Shown here piece after piece: positions 7,541 through 17,201 of a DNA stretch of 32,812 nucleotides. Made by a program: the position numbers and the translations under genes. Every line of letters starts with the position of its first letter. The stretch's first letter is position 1. The stretch is from Flavobacteriales bacterium (GTDB lineage Bacteria > Bacteroidota > Bacteroidia > Flavobacteriales > Flavobacteriaceae): assembly GCA_024641135.1 (NCBI GenBank), contig JAHEDS010000027.1, positions 1 through 32,812 of the forward strand, read 5' to 3'. Under the pieces are notes generated by a model that was not told where the DNA came from, made no database searches, and was given only the letters and a program-made list of their open reading frames with translations.

Positions 7541-10294
7541 ATGGATAAATATTCCTTTCTTAACGCAGCTCACACTTCTTATTTTGCTGAGCTTTATGAT
7601 CAATATTTACAAAACCCAGATTCAGTTGAACCCAGTTGGAGAGCGTTTTTTCAGGGCTATGATTTTGGTGCTGAAAATTATGGGCTAAATGGTGAAACAA
7701 TTGATGGAATATCAGCTCATATTCCAGAAAATGTTCAAAAGGAGTTTCAGGTTATCAGACTTATTGATGGGTATAGAACACGGGGGCATTTATTCACAAG
7801 AACCAACCCGGTACGGTCAAGACGAACTTATGAACCGACTTTGGCCATTGAAAATTTTGGCCTTTCGGAAAGCGATTTAGATACGGTTTTTAATGCTGGA
7901 GATGTTTTAGGAATTGGTGCAAAAACGTTGCGAGATATCCTGTTTCATTTAAATAAAATATACTGTAGCTCTATTGGAGTAGAGTATATGTATATACGAA
8001 ATCCAGATGTTATAAAGTGGTGGCAGAACAAACTTAATGTTAACGATAATAACCCAAGTTACCCATTAATTGCAAAAAAATACATTCACTCTAAATTAAA
8101 TCAAGCAGTTACTTTCGAAAACTTTTTACAAACAAAATACGTTGGTCAAAAAAGATTTTCGTTAGAAGGTGGAGAAACTTTAATTCCAGCAATAAGTGTT
8201 GCACTTTTTAATGCTGTTGAATTACATGATGTAAAAGAATGTGTATTAGGAATGGCCCATCGCGGTCGTTTAAATACGCTTGTAAATATATTTAGAAAAC
8301 CTATTAAAGAACTTTTTAGTGAGTTTGAAGGCAAGGATTTTGAAGATGAAGATATTGACGGAGATGTAAAATATCATTTAGGAATTACACTAGAGAAAAC
8401 CTATAACAGTGGAAAAACAATCAGGATGAATTTGGTCCCAAACCCATCGCATCTTGAGACAGTAGCTTCTGTAGCAGAAGGTATCACTCGTGCTAAAATT
8501 GACAATGATTATAATGGTGACGATTCAAAAATATTACCAATCGTGGTGCATGGCGATGCCGCTATTGCAGGTCAAGGTATCGTTTATGAAGTAGCTCAAA
8601 TGAGCCAGTTAAAAGGGTATAAAACAGGTGGAACCATTCATATTGTAGTAAATAATCAAATTGGTTTCACGACCAATTACTTAGATGCACGTTCCAGTAC
8701 CTATTGTACCGATGTTGCTAAAGTAACACTATCGCCAGTATTACATATTAATGCAGATGACGCTGAAGCAGTAGTACATGCTGTGGAAATGGCGTTGGAA
8801 TATAGAATGCGATTCAAGCGAGATGTGTATATCGATTTATTAGGTTATAGAAAATATGGGCATAATGAAGGTGATGAACCTCGTTTTACACAGCCAAAAC
8901 TTTATAAGGAAATAGCAAAACATCCAAATCCACTGGATATTTATACAGATAAATTAATATCAGAAAAAACCATAGATAAGGAATATGCTGACACAAAAGT
9001 AGAATCTTTTAAAGCATTGCTTGAAAATGAATTTGCTAAGTCAAAGGAAGAACATAACTCAAAAGTAAGAGAGTTTATGGAGGAGCGTTGGAAAGGATTC
9101 CAGCGAAAAGGTTTGGAAGAGATGTTGGATGGTGTGGATACAAGTTATCAAAAAGAGAAGCTTGAAAAGATTGCAAAAGTGGTTTCAACGGTTCCTAAAG
9201 GGGTGAAGTTTTTAAGAAAAGCAGAAAGAATACTTGATGGTCGCGCTACAATGGTTTTTGAATCAGACTCGTTAGATTGGGGAATGGCGGAAACCTTGGC
9301 ATATGGAAGCTTGTTAGAAGAGGGGTTTAATGTTCGTATGTCTGGTCAGGATGTGGAGCGAGGAACATTTAGTCACCGTCATGCTATTCTAAGAGATGAA
9401 ATATCAGAAGAAAGTATTAATTTACTAAATACCAATCCAGCGAATAAGGGCGAAATGTATATTTATAATTCCTTGTTATCGGAATATGCAGTGCTCGGTT
9501 TTGATTATGGATATGCCATGGCTAACCCCAACACGTTAACTCTTTGGGAAGCACAGTTTGGTGATTTTAGTAATGGCGCTCAAATAATTTTTGACCAATA
9601 TTTATCGGCTGCGGAAGATAAATGGAAATCGCAAAATGGCATTGTAGTCTTATTGCCTCATGGATATGAAGGTCAGGGATCTGAGCATTCATCCGCAAGA
9701 ATAGAGCGTTACTTACAATTGTGTGGCGATGATAATATGACGGTAGCAGATTGTACAACGCCTGCCAACTTTTTTCACTTATTGCGTAGACAAATGAAAC
9801 GCAATTTCAGAAAACCATTAATTGTTTTTACACCGAAAAGTTTATTGCGTCATCCTAAAGCGGTGTCGTCTATAAAGGATTTAGTTGACGGACAATTTAA
9901 TGAAATAATTGACGATACGATAAACCCTAAAAAAGTAAAGAGACTTGTTTTTTGTACTGGTAAATTCTATTATGATTTATTAGCAGAACGCGAGAAACTT
10001 AATAGCGAAGAGGTAGCTATAGTAAGAGTTGAGCAATTATTTCCGTTGCACTATGATAAAATCCAGCAGGCTATTAATAGGTATCCAAATGTAAAGGATT
10101 ATGTTTGGACCCAAGAAGAACCTAGAAATATGGGAGCTTGGAGTTATATGGCACAACGAATGGATTTAGTAAAACTAAAACCAATAACAAGACCCTATAA
10201 CTCGGTACCTGCCCCAGGTTCTGGAACACGAGATAGACGAAGACAACAACGCGTAATTGATGAGGTTTTTGATTTAACTAATACAATAAAATAA
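7541..10294 (+). CDS. sucA: 2-oxoglutarate dehydrogenase E1 component
   Basis: N-terminal MDKYSFLNAAHTSYFAELYDQYLQNPDSVEPSWRAFF; GMAHRGRLNTL; VHGDAAIAGQGIVYE; HGYEGQGSEHSSARIERYLQL. Confidence 0.98.
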   Translation: MDKYSFLNAAHTSYFAELYDQYLQNPDSVEPSWRAFFQGYDFGAENYGLNGETIDGISAHIPENVQKEFQVIRLIDGYRTRGHLFTRTNPVRSRRTYEPTLAIENFGLSESDLDTVFNAGDVLGIGAKTLRDILFHLNKIYCSSIGVEYMYIRNPDVIKWWQNKLNVNDNNPSYPLIAKKYIHSKLNQAVTFENFLQTKYVGQKRFSLEGGETLIPAISVALFNAVELHDVKECVLGMAHRGRLNTLVNIFRKPIKELFSEFEGKDFEDEDIDGDVKYHLGITLEKTYNSGKTIRMNLVPNPSHLETVASVAEGITRAKIDNDYNGDDSKILPIVVHGDAAIAGQGIVYEVAQMSQLKGYKTGGTIHIVVNNQIGFTTNYLDARSSTYCTDVAKVTLSPVLHINADDAEAVVHAVEMALEYRMRFKRDVYIDLLGYRKYGHNEGDEPRFTQPKLYKEIAKHPNPLDIYTDKLISEKTIDKEYADTKVESFKALLENEFAKSKEEHNSKVREFMEERWKGFQRKGLEEMLDGVDTSYQKEKLEKIAKVVSTVPKGVKFLRKAERILDGRATMVFESDSLDWGMAETLAYGSLLEEGFNVRMSGQDVERGTFSHRHAILRDEISEESINLLNTNPANKGEMYIYNSLLSEYAVLGFDYGYAMANPNTLTLWEAQFGDFSNGAQIIFDQYLSAAEDKWKSQNGIVVLLPHGYEGQGSEHSSARIERYLQLCGDDNMTVADCTTPANFFHLLRRQMKRNFRKPLIVFTPKSLLRHPKAVSSIKDLVDGQFNEIIDDTINPKKVKRLVFCTGKFYYDLLAEREKLNSEEVAIVRVEQLFPLHYDKIQQAINRYPNVKDYVWTQEEPRNMGAWSYMAQRMDLVKLKPITRPYNSVPAPGSGTRDRRRQQRVIDEVFDLTNTIK

Positions 10295-10347
10295 TTAGTA
10301 GATTACTTATTAAGAGTATATTTAGAAGATAATTAAAATTATATAGA

Positions 10348-11559
10348 ATGATTTTAGAAATGAAAGTCCCATCACCTGGGGAATCGATAAAAGAAGTAGA
10401 AATAGCTACATGGTTGGTACAAGATGGAGATTATGTTGAAAAAGACCAGGCTATTGCAGAGGTTGACAGTGATAAAGCTACTCTTGAGCTACCTGCGGAA
10501 GCAAGTGGGATTATTACACTAAAAGCTGAAGAAGGTGATGCTGTTGCAGTTGGTGCTATTGTTTGTTTAATTGATACAAGTGCAGAAAAGCCTGAAGGTG
10601 CTGAAAAGGATTCAAAAGAAGAACAAGCGCCAAAAGCTGAGGTTCAGAAACCTATGAAAGCAGAAGCAGAAACAACTACTTATGCTACGGGAAGTGCAAG
10701 TCCTGCTGCAAAAAAGATTTTAGCTGAAAAAGGGATAGCGACTTCTGAAGTAAAAGGGACTGGAATAGATGGAAGAGTGACTAAAGAAGATGCCGTGAAT
10801 GCAACGCCTTCAATGGGAACACCTACGGGCGGAAACAGAGGAACTACCAGAACTAAATTATCAATGTTACGTCGTAAAGTAGCAGAAAGACTGGTAGAAG
10901 CAAAAAACACAACAGCTATGTTAACCACGTTTAACGAAGTTGATATGTCACCAATTTTTGCTTTAAGAGACGAATATAAAGAAACATTTAAAAGTAAACA
11001 TGGCGTAAGCTTAGGGTTTATGAGTTTCTTTTCTTTGGCAGTTGTGAGAGCATTAAAAATGTACCCGGCTGTTAACTCTATGATTGATGAAAAAGAAATG
11101 ATTACTTATGATTTTTGCGATATAAGTATAGCCGTTTCTGGACCAAAAGGGTTAATGGTTCCGGTAATGAGGAATGTAGAGAACATGACTTTTAGAGGGG
11201 TGGAATCGGAAGTAAAGCGATTAGCAATTCGTGCTAGAGACGGACAAATTACAGTAGATGAAATGACTGGCGGCACCTTTACTATTTCAAACGGTGGTGT
11301 ATTTGGAAGTATGTTGTCTACGCCAATTATCAATCCACCACAAAGTGGTATTTTAGGAATGCACAATATTGTAGAACGTCCGGTGGCCATAAACGGCAAA
11401 GTAGAAATTCGTCCAATCATGTATGTGGCTTTATCTTACGATCATAGAATTATAGATGGCAAAGAAAGTGTTGGGTTTTTAGTGGCTGTTAAAGAAGCGC
11501 TTGAAAACCCTGTTGAATTCTTAATGAATAACGATATTAAAAAAGCTTTAGAATTATAA
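10348..11559 (+). CDS. sucB: Dihydrolipoyllysine-residue succinyltransferase (E2)
   Basis: Lipoyl domain [14 protein letters not shown]3-binding domain [13 protein letters not shown], catalytic [11 protein letters not shown]. Confidence 0.97.
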   Translation: MILEMKVPSPGESIKEVEIATWLVQDGDYVEKDQAIAEVDSDKATLELPAEASGIITLKAEEGDAVAVGAIVCLIDTSAEKPEGAEKDSKEEQAPKAEVQKPMKAEAETTTYATGSASPAAKKILAEKGIATSEVKGTGIDGRVTKEDAVNATPSMGTPTGGNRGTTRTKLSMLRRKVAERLVEAKNTTAMLTTFNEVDMSPIFALRDEYKETFKSKHGVSLGFMSFFSLAVVRALKMYPAVNSMIDEKEMITYDFCDISIAVSGPKGLMVPVMRNVENMTFRGVESEVKRLAIRARDGQITVDEMTGGTFTISNGGVFGSMLSTPIINPPQSGILGMHNIVERPVAINGKVEIRPIMYVALSYDHRIIDGKESVGFLVAVKEALENPVEFLMNNDIKKALEL

Positions 11560-11584
11560 TCATATTCTAAAATTTCAATAGTAT

Positions 11585-11617
11585 AATCCTGGGTCTGAAG
11601 ATCCAGGATTTTTTTTT
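11585..11617 (+). terminator. Rho-independent terminator of sucAB
   Basis: AATCCTGG...CCAGGATT stem followed by a T-run. Confidence 0.85.
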
Positions 11618-11623
11618 GGAAGT

Positions 11624-11637
11624 ATGACAAAAGTCAT
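11624..11637. promoter_or_regulatory. Putative Crp/Fnr-type operator ATGAC-AAAA-GTCAT
   Basis: Perfect 14-bp palindrome just after the sucB terminator, 49 bp upstream of the 11687 ORF; 13 of 14 bases identical to the 6287-6300 site. Confidence 0.55.
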
Positions 11638-11686
11638 TCTTATTTAGACTAATTAAAAATAATTTTACACCTAAATTAAAGGCTTT

Positions 11687-12433
11687 ATGAAAAGTAGAGA
11701 TTTAGGTTTAATTAGTTTAGCTTTCATTCTATTACAGTTTAAATTAAGCGGTCAAACGGTTGAACCTTCTAGTAATGTGTTAAAAAATAATTTACAACTA
11801 GAAATTGAAACTTTGTATTCTGTCGAAAAAGAATCTTCCATGAAAACCACCTCATGGAATGTTCCTAATGTCTTAATAAGATTTGGTTTATCAAAAAATG
11901 TCGAGTTACAATTACACACACCTTTTACAAAGGAGAGATGTTTTATAAATCAGGAATTAACGTCTAATATTTTTAAATTTAATGAAGTTGAATTTGGGGT
12001 GTCATTTAATTTATGGAAACAAAACAAATTCATTCCAGAAGCGGCTATTATGGCCAGAATGGTAGCGCCAACAATAAATTCTAATTCTTTTGGAATTGGG
12101 AACATCGTGTCATTGAATTTTTCAAATGTAATTACAAGCACCTTGAGTTTTAATTATAATATTGGAACAACGACGAGTGTGGATAAAAATACGACGGGTT
12201 TTTATGTTTTGAATGTTGGCTATGAACCAAATTCTAAAATACATTTCTTTATTGAAAATGCCAGTGGTTTTACCTTTAATAATATAGAATCTAATTGTTT
12301 GGGAACTGGATTTGGCGTTAACATAACAAATAAGTGGGCCGTCGATTTTTCTATGGCAAAAAGTTTAAAGAATAACATGTTTTATACTGGAGCGATTTTA
12401 ACCTGGGTTATTAACACCAAAAAAACCAGTTAG
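11687..12433 (+). CDS. Exported outer-membrane beta-barrel-like protein (transporter / Phenol_MetA_deg-like)
   Basis: Signal peptide ending SGQ; VLIRFGLSKNVELQLHTPF, VEFGVSFNLWKQ, alternating beta-strand pattern. Confidence 0.65.
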   Translation: MKSRDLGLISLAFILLQFKLSGQTVEPSSNVLKNNLQLEIETLYSVEKESSMKTTSWNVPNVLIRFGLSKNVELQLHTPFTKERCFINQELTSNIFKFNEVEFGVSFNLWKQNKFIPEAAIMARMVAPTINSNSFGIGNIVSLNFSNVITSTLSFNYNIGTTTSVDKNTTGFYVLNVGYEPNSKIHFFIENASGFTFNNIESNCLGTGFGVNITNKWAVDFSMAKSLKNNMFYTGAILTWVINTKKTS

Positions 12434-12447
12434 GAATTTGTTTAGAC

Positions 12448-12549
12448 TTAGATTAAATACATTAGAACATTTATTACTATAATAAGTATTATTAATACGA
12501 CTAACCCACCTGTAAAAAATCTATCTAAATTACTATTAGGTTCATACAT
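12448..12549 (-). CDS. Candidate 33-aa single-TM microprotein
   Basis: Hand translation: MYEPNSNLDRFFTGGLVVLIILIIVINVLMYLI*; polar N-terminus plus about 20 hydrophobic residues. Not in the ORF track (too short). Confidence 0.45.
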   Translation of the reverse strand: MYEPNSNLDRFFTGGLVVLIILIIVINVLMYLI

Positions 12550-12602
12550 AATTTAAATGTTTTTATGATTTGGATTATTTGATAGAAATATATAATTAAA
12601 GA

Positions 12603-12625
12603 CTCTGTATCATTACAATACAGAG
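12603..12625. terminator. Hairpin, probable terminator
   Basis: Perfect 8-bp stem CTCTGTAT-CATTACA-ATACAGAG flanked by A/T-rich sequence. Confidence 0.55.
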
Positions 12626-12783
12626 CCTTTTAATTCTCCCTAAGAATTAATTAATAGCTCTGTAAAAATATCATGTTATATCTAAAAATTAAGAACTCAT
12701 CTTATTATTTTAGTCATTTTATGGAAGAATTATTATAATCATAAAAAAGAAACAGTTTTTTAATAAATCAAAAAAAAACAGAC

Positions 12784-13224
12784 TTACTTTTTTAGATATA
12801 AATATTTCTTTTCATAATCAATAATAGCTTTAGCCTTTTTCAAAATATCTGCACCAATGATACCATCTACTGGTTTTGAGTTATGATTAACTAAAGCGGT
12901 ATTTACGTGTGTAAGATTGAATAAAATTAAAACAATATTCTTCTTGCCCCAAGTGCCAATTTTTATATGATTCTTCTTTGAAACTTGGGTGTCCATATCA
13001 ATGGCGCCAGCACCAGCAGCTTTTATTGCAGACTCTTCAGCATGAAGTTTAAAGGTTTCAATGGCATCAAAACCAACACAAGAGCTTGATGCACCCGTAT
13101 CTAAAATAAATAACCCTTTTACACCGTTTATTGTTGCTTTTATTTCAAAGTGATTTGTTTTAGCAAGTCTAAGTTTTACTTTAGTATATCCTTTTTTTAA
13201 TAAGAATAGGTTGAGTGATTGCAT
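12784..13224 (-). CDS. Retropepsin-like aspartic protease (clan AA)
   Basis: GLFILDTGASSSCVG active-site motif; C-terminal VDGIIGADILKKAKAIIDYEKKYLYLK. Start set to MQSLNLFL (13224), since CAAAGATA at 13240-13247 (minus: TATCTTTG) looks like a -7 element. Confidence 0.85.
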   Translation of the reverse strand: MQSLNLFLLKKGYTKVKLRLAKTNHFEIKATINGVKGLFILDTGASSSCVGFDAIETFKLHAEESAIKAAGAGAIDMDTQVSKKNHIKIGTWGKKNIVLILFNLTHVNTALVNHNSKPVDGIIGADILKKAKAIIDYEKKYLYLKK

Positions 13225-13305
13225 CAAAGTTATTTTTAGCAAAGATAGTCATGTAAATCATTTATTTTTGTAACTAGAAAAACGATTCTAATTTTAAAAG
13301 TAATA

Positions 13306-14076
13306 TTGGTGATTATAACAGATACACATGCACATTTATATAGCGAAGCCTTTGATGATGATAGAAGCGATATGATTGAGCGTGCTTTAAAAGAGAATGT
13401 TAAACGGTTTTTTATTCCTGCAATAGATTCAACATATACTGAAGCCATGTTGCAATTGGAAAAAGAGTATCCAGATAACGTCTTTTTAATGATGGGGCTA
13501 CATCCAACACACGTCAAAGAAAACTATAAAGAAGAATTAAAACATGTTGAAGAAATGCTTGCTCAGAGACAATTTTATGCTATTGGTGAAATTGGCATTG
13601 ACTTATACTGGGATAAATCAACTTTATCGATTCAACAAGAGGCTTTTCGACATCAAATAAAATTAGCGAAGCAATATAAGTTACCTATAGTAATTCATTG
13701 CAGAGAGGCTTTTGATGAAATTTTTGAAGTTCTAGACAAAGAAAAAGACGATGACCTTTACGGGATATTTCATTGTTTCGCCGGTAACATAGAGCAAGCG
13801 CATCAGGCCATATCTTATAATATGAAATTAGGAATAGGAGGGGTTGCCACTTTTAAAAACGGAAAAATTGATCAGTTTTTAAATCAAATAGATTTAAAGC
13901 ATATTGTATTAGAAACAGATTCGCCTTATTTGGCTCCGGTTCCTTATAGAGGTAAGCGAAATGAAAGCGCTTATATAACAAAAGTTTTAGAGAAGTTAGC
14001 TATTATATATGGAGTAACTGTAGAGGAGATTGCATCAGTGACTACTCAAAATTCAAAAGACATTTTTAAAATATAA
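13306..14076 (+). CDS. TatD family metal-dependent hydrolase
   Basis: ITDTHAHLYSEAFDDDR; GLHPTHVKE; AIGEIGIDLYWD; VIHCREAF; LETDSPYLAPVPYRGKRNE. Start is TTG (13306) or GTG (13309). Confidence 0.95.
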   Translation: MVIITDTHAHLYSEAFDDDRSDMIERALKENVKRFFIPAIDSTYTEAMLQLEKEYPDNVFLMMGLHPTHVKENYKEELKHVEEMLAQRQFYAIGEIGIDLYWDKSTLSIQQEAFRHQIKLAKQYKLPIVIHCREAFDEIFEVLDKEKDDDLYGIFHCFAGNIEQAHQAISYNMKLGIGGVATFKNGKIDQFLNQIDLKHIVLETDSPYLAPVPYRGKRNESAYITKVLEKLAIIYGVTVEEIASVTTQNSKDIFKI

Positions 14077-15111
14077 ATGATGACTAAATCCAATCCAAAC
14101 ATTCTATTAATATACACGGGTGGAACCATCGGTATGATAAAGGACCATAAAACAGGTGTATTAAAGTCTTTTGATTTTAAGCATCTGTTAAAAAGAATTC
14201 CAGAATTACGATTGCTAGACTGTTCGATTGACACCATTTCTTTTAAAACACCAATTGATTCCAGTAACATGAATCCTGATTATTGGGTTCAAATAGCCGA
14301 AATGATAGAATCTAATTACGATGCATTTGATGGCTTCGTGGTACTTCACGGAAGTGATACTATGAGTTATACGGCTTCTGCATTAAGTTTTATGTTAGAA
14401 AATTTAGCGAAGCCTGTAATTTTTACCGGCTCTCAATTGCCTATTGGCGATTTAAGGACCGATGCTAAAGAAAATTTGATTACTTCAATTCAGGTGGCTT
14501 CCCTTCAGCATTTAAAAAAACCTGTAATTAAAGAAGTTTGTTTATATTTTGAGTACAAATTATATAGAGCGAATAGAACAACTAAGATTAACGCCGAACA
14601 TTTTGAGGCATTTGCTTCTCCCAATTTTCCTGATTTAGCTGAGTCTGGGGTTCATTTAAAAGTTAATCACGAATATTTACTGAAACCAAATTTAAAGAAA
14701 GCGTTTATTGTCCATAAGCATCTAGATAATAATATTGCGCTCGTCAAACTATTTCCTGGCATTTCTGAAAATTTATTAAAAAGTATTTTCAACACGCCGA
14801 AATTAAAAGGAATTATTTTAGAAACTTATGGTGCTGGAAATTGTACTACCGAAGAATGGTTTATTGATTTACTTGAAAAAACACTAAAAAAAGGGGTCCA
14901 TATTATAAATATAACTCAATGCTCTGGCGGAAGTGTGATTATGGGTCACTACGAAACCAGTGAATTATTAAAAAAAATAGGCATAATTTCTGGTAAAGAT
15001 ATTACCACTGAAGCTGCAACAAGTAAATTAATGTATTTGTTAGGTAGTAATATTTCTCCTAAAATGTTCAAAACCATGTATGAAACATCATTAAGAGGAG
15101 AAATGTCCTAA
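14077..15111 (+). CDS. ansA: Type I L-asparaginase
   Basis: ILLIYTGGTIGMI, VVLHGSDTMSYTASALSFML, LETYGAGN. Confidence 0.94.
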   Translation: MMTKSNPNILLIYTGGTIGMIKDHKTGVLKSFDFKHLLKRIPELRLLDCSIDTISFKTPIDSSNMNPDYWVQIAEMIESNYDAFDGFVVLHGSDTMSYTASALSFMLENLAKPVIFTGSQLPIGDLRTDAKENLITSIQVASLQHLKKPVIKEVCLYFEYKLYRANRTTKINAEHFEAFASPNFPDLAESGVHLKVNHEYLLKPNLKKAFIVHKHLDNNIALVKLFPGISENLLKSIFNTPKLKGIILETYGAGNCTTEEWFIDLLEKTLKKGVHIINITQCSGGSVIMGHYETSELLKKIGIISGKDITTEAATSKLMYLLGSNISPKMFKTMYETSLRGEMS

Positions 15112-15186
15112 AATTAACGGATAAAGTTTTAAACTTCAATTTATTTTTTGTTATTTGGGCCCCTGTAATTGAGTATTATAAATTAC

Positions 15187-15274
15187 AGAGAGGTGGCCGA
15201 GTGGTCGAAGGCGCACGCCTGGAAAGTGTGTATACGCCAAAAGCGTATCGAGGGTTCGAATCCCTTCCTCTCTG
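15187..15274 (+). tRNA. tRNA-Ser(GGA)
   Basis: AGAGAGG/CCTCTCT acceptor stem, D-arm GGCCGAGTGG, anticodon loop CTGGAAA in stem CACGC/GTGTG, long variable arm, T-arm GGGTTCGAATCCC. Confidence 0.97.
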
Positions 15275-15347
15275 CTGTTATTTTTATTTTTAATTACTTT
15301 TTTTTTATATCTTTAACACTTTAACTAATAAAATTAAGATCTAGAAC

Positions 15348-16118
15348 ATGAAAAGATTATTTTCTATCCTAGCCATTGCAGGAATGATGGCTTTCGGAAC
15401 TGTAAATGCAACTACAAATGCAAACACAACAGCTGCGACGACTGTAGCAACTATGACCCAAGATGATGCGGCACCTGCTGCTGAAGAAATTGGATTTCAT
15501 CAAGAATTAAAGAAACGTTTTATTGAAGGTGGTCCAGGCTTCATGGGAATTGTATTATTATGTTTAATACTTGGATTAGCAATTGCTATTGAAAGAATTA
15601 TCTTTTTAAATCTTTCTACTTCAAACACAAAAAAATTAACTCAAGAAGTTGAAGATGCTTTAGCTTCTGGAGGTGTAGATGCAGCTAAAGAAGTTTGCAG
15701 AAACACAAAAGGGCCTGTTGCATCTATTTATTACCAAGGTTTAGATAGAACAGATGAAGGTTTAGACGCTGTTGAAAAAGCGGTTGTAGCTTATGGAGGT
15801 GTTCAAATGGGTCAATTAGAGAAAAATGTATCTTGGATTTCCTTATTTATCGCATTAGCTCCTATGTTAGGGTTCATGGGTACGGTAATTGGTATGATTC
15901 AAGCTTTCGATAAAATTGAAGCAGCTGGAGATATGCAACCATCACTTGTTGCTGGAGGTATTAAAGTAGCACTTTTAACAACCGTATTTGGTTTGGTAGT
16001 AGCTATTATACTTCAAATATTTTACAATTACATTATTGCCAAAATTGATAGTATTGTTAATGATATGGAAGATGCTTCTATTACATTAATGGATTTACTA
16101 ATCAGACAAAAGAAGTAA
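15348..16118 (+). CDS. exbB: ExbB/MotA/TolQ-family proton channel protein
   Basis: GPGFMGIVLLCLILGLAIAIERIIFL; APMLGFMGTVIGMIQAFDKI; KVALLTTVFGLVVAI. Confidence 0.94.
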   Translation: MKRLFSILAIAGMMAFGTVNATTNANTTAATTVATMTQDDAAPAAEEIGFHQELKKRFIEGGPGFMGIVLLCLILGLAIAIERIIFLNLSTSNTKKLTQEVEDALASGGVDAAKEVCRNTKGPVASIYYQGLDRTDEGLDAVEKAVVAYGGVQMGQLEKNVSWISLFIALAPMLGFMGTVIGMIQAFDKIEAAGDMQPSLVAGGIKVALLTTVFGLVVAIILQIFYNYIIAKIDSIVNDMEDASITLMDLLIRQKK

Positions 16119-16139
16119 TAATTTAAAATAAACACGATT

Positions 16140-16583
16140 ATGAGTTTAAAAAAAATATCAGCTATATTCGTTGGAATTGTAGGTGTGTTATCAATCATCT
16201 TTCTTGTTATGATAATAGGAGCAGGTGATGATGCCATCAAAGCCGGCGAATCTAGTGGTGCTGTAAATACCTTTATGTATATTTCATATGCTATTTTAAT
16301 TGTTACAATTGCTTTAGTTGCTTTATTTACCTTTCAAGGATTATTTACTAATAAAGGATCATTAAAAAGCACCCTTATAGGGGCTGGAGCTTTTCTAGCA
16401 GTTTTGGTTATTTCCTATGCTGTTTCTGGTGGTGACACTAGAGAATATCTTTATAATGGTTTGCCAGCATCTGTTGGTGAATCACAAATGGTAGGAGCAG
16501 GAATTGTAGCATTTTACATTTTAATGGTTACTTCCATTGTTGTGATGGCATTAGCTGGAGTAAAAAAACTATTTAAAAAATAA
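16140..16583 (+). CDS. Small 4-TM membrane protein in the exbB-exbD operon
   Basis: 147 aa, four hydrophobic segments, tightly spaced (21 bp and 7 bp) between exbB and exbD. Confidence 0.85.
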   Translation: MSLKKISAIFVGIVGVLSIIFLVMIIGAGDDAIKAGESSGAVNTFMYISYAILIVTIALVALFTFQGLFTNKGSLKSTLIGAGAFLAVLVISYAVSGGDTREYLYNGLPASVGESQMVGAGIVAFYILMVTSIVVMALAGVKKLFKK

Positions 16584-16590
16584 ATAAATT

Positions 16591-17178
16591 ATGGCAAAAA
16601 GAGCAGCACCAGAAGTTAATGCAGGCTCCATGGCCGACATTGCTTTTTTACTATTAATATTTTTCTTAGTAACAACAACTATTGAAACAGATACGGGTAT
16701 TAACCGTAAACTTCCGCCAATGGAAGATTCTGATGAAGATGTTATTATTAAGCAAAAAAACATCTTTACAGTCTTATTGAATGGTAAAGACCAGTTACTG
16801 GTTGAAGATGAGTTAATGGAATTAAAGGATATCAGAAAGGCGGCCGTAGAATTTTTAGATAACGGTGGAGATGGAACATGTAATTACTGTAGAGGTAAGA
16901 AAGATCCAAGTTCATCAGATAACCCAGACAAAGCGATTATTTCACTAAAGAACGAAAGAGAAACATCTTATAAAATGTACATCTCAGTTCAAAATGAATT
17001 AGTAGCAGCTTACAACGAGTTAAGAAACAGACGTGCACAACAGTTATATGGAAGATCATTCATTGAAATGCAGGCTGATTTTGACAATGTGAACTGGGTA
17101 GGGAATAAGGAAAAGTTGAAGGAGCAATTGGAAGAAATAAAGATAGAGTATCCTCAGAAACTTTCCGAAGTACAATAA
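16591..17178 (+). CDS. exbD: ExbD/TolR-family protein 1 (with CxxC-containing insertion)
   Basis: GSMADIAFLLLIFFLVTTTIETDTGINRKLPP; insertion GDGTCNYCRGKKDPSSSDNPDKA. Confidence 0.93.
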   Translation: MAKRAAPEVNAGSMADIAFLLLIFFLVTTTIETDTGINRKLPPMEDSDEDVIIKQKNIFTVLLNGKDQLLVEDELMELKDIRKAAVEFLDNGGDGTCNYCRGKKDPSSSDNPDKAIISLKNERETSYKMYISVQNELVAAYNELRNRRAQQLYGRSFIEMQADFDNVNWVGNKEKLKEQLEEIKIEYPQKLSEVQ

Positions 17179-17201
17179 TTTAAAATTTAACACATTTATA
17201 T

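Noticed and set aside
13236-13517. 93-aa minus-strand ORF (MTCVGCSPIIKK...) as a gene
   Set aside because: Antisense to the well-supported TatD N-terminus and extends into the retropepsin promoter region.
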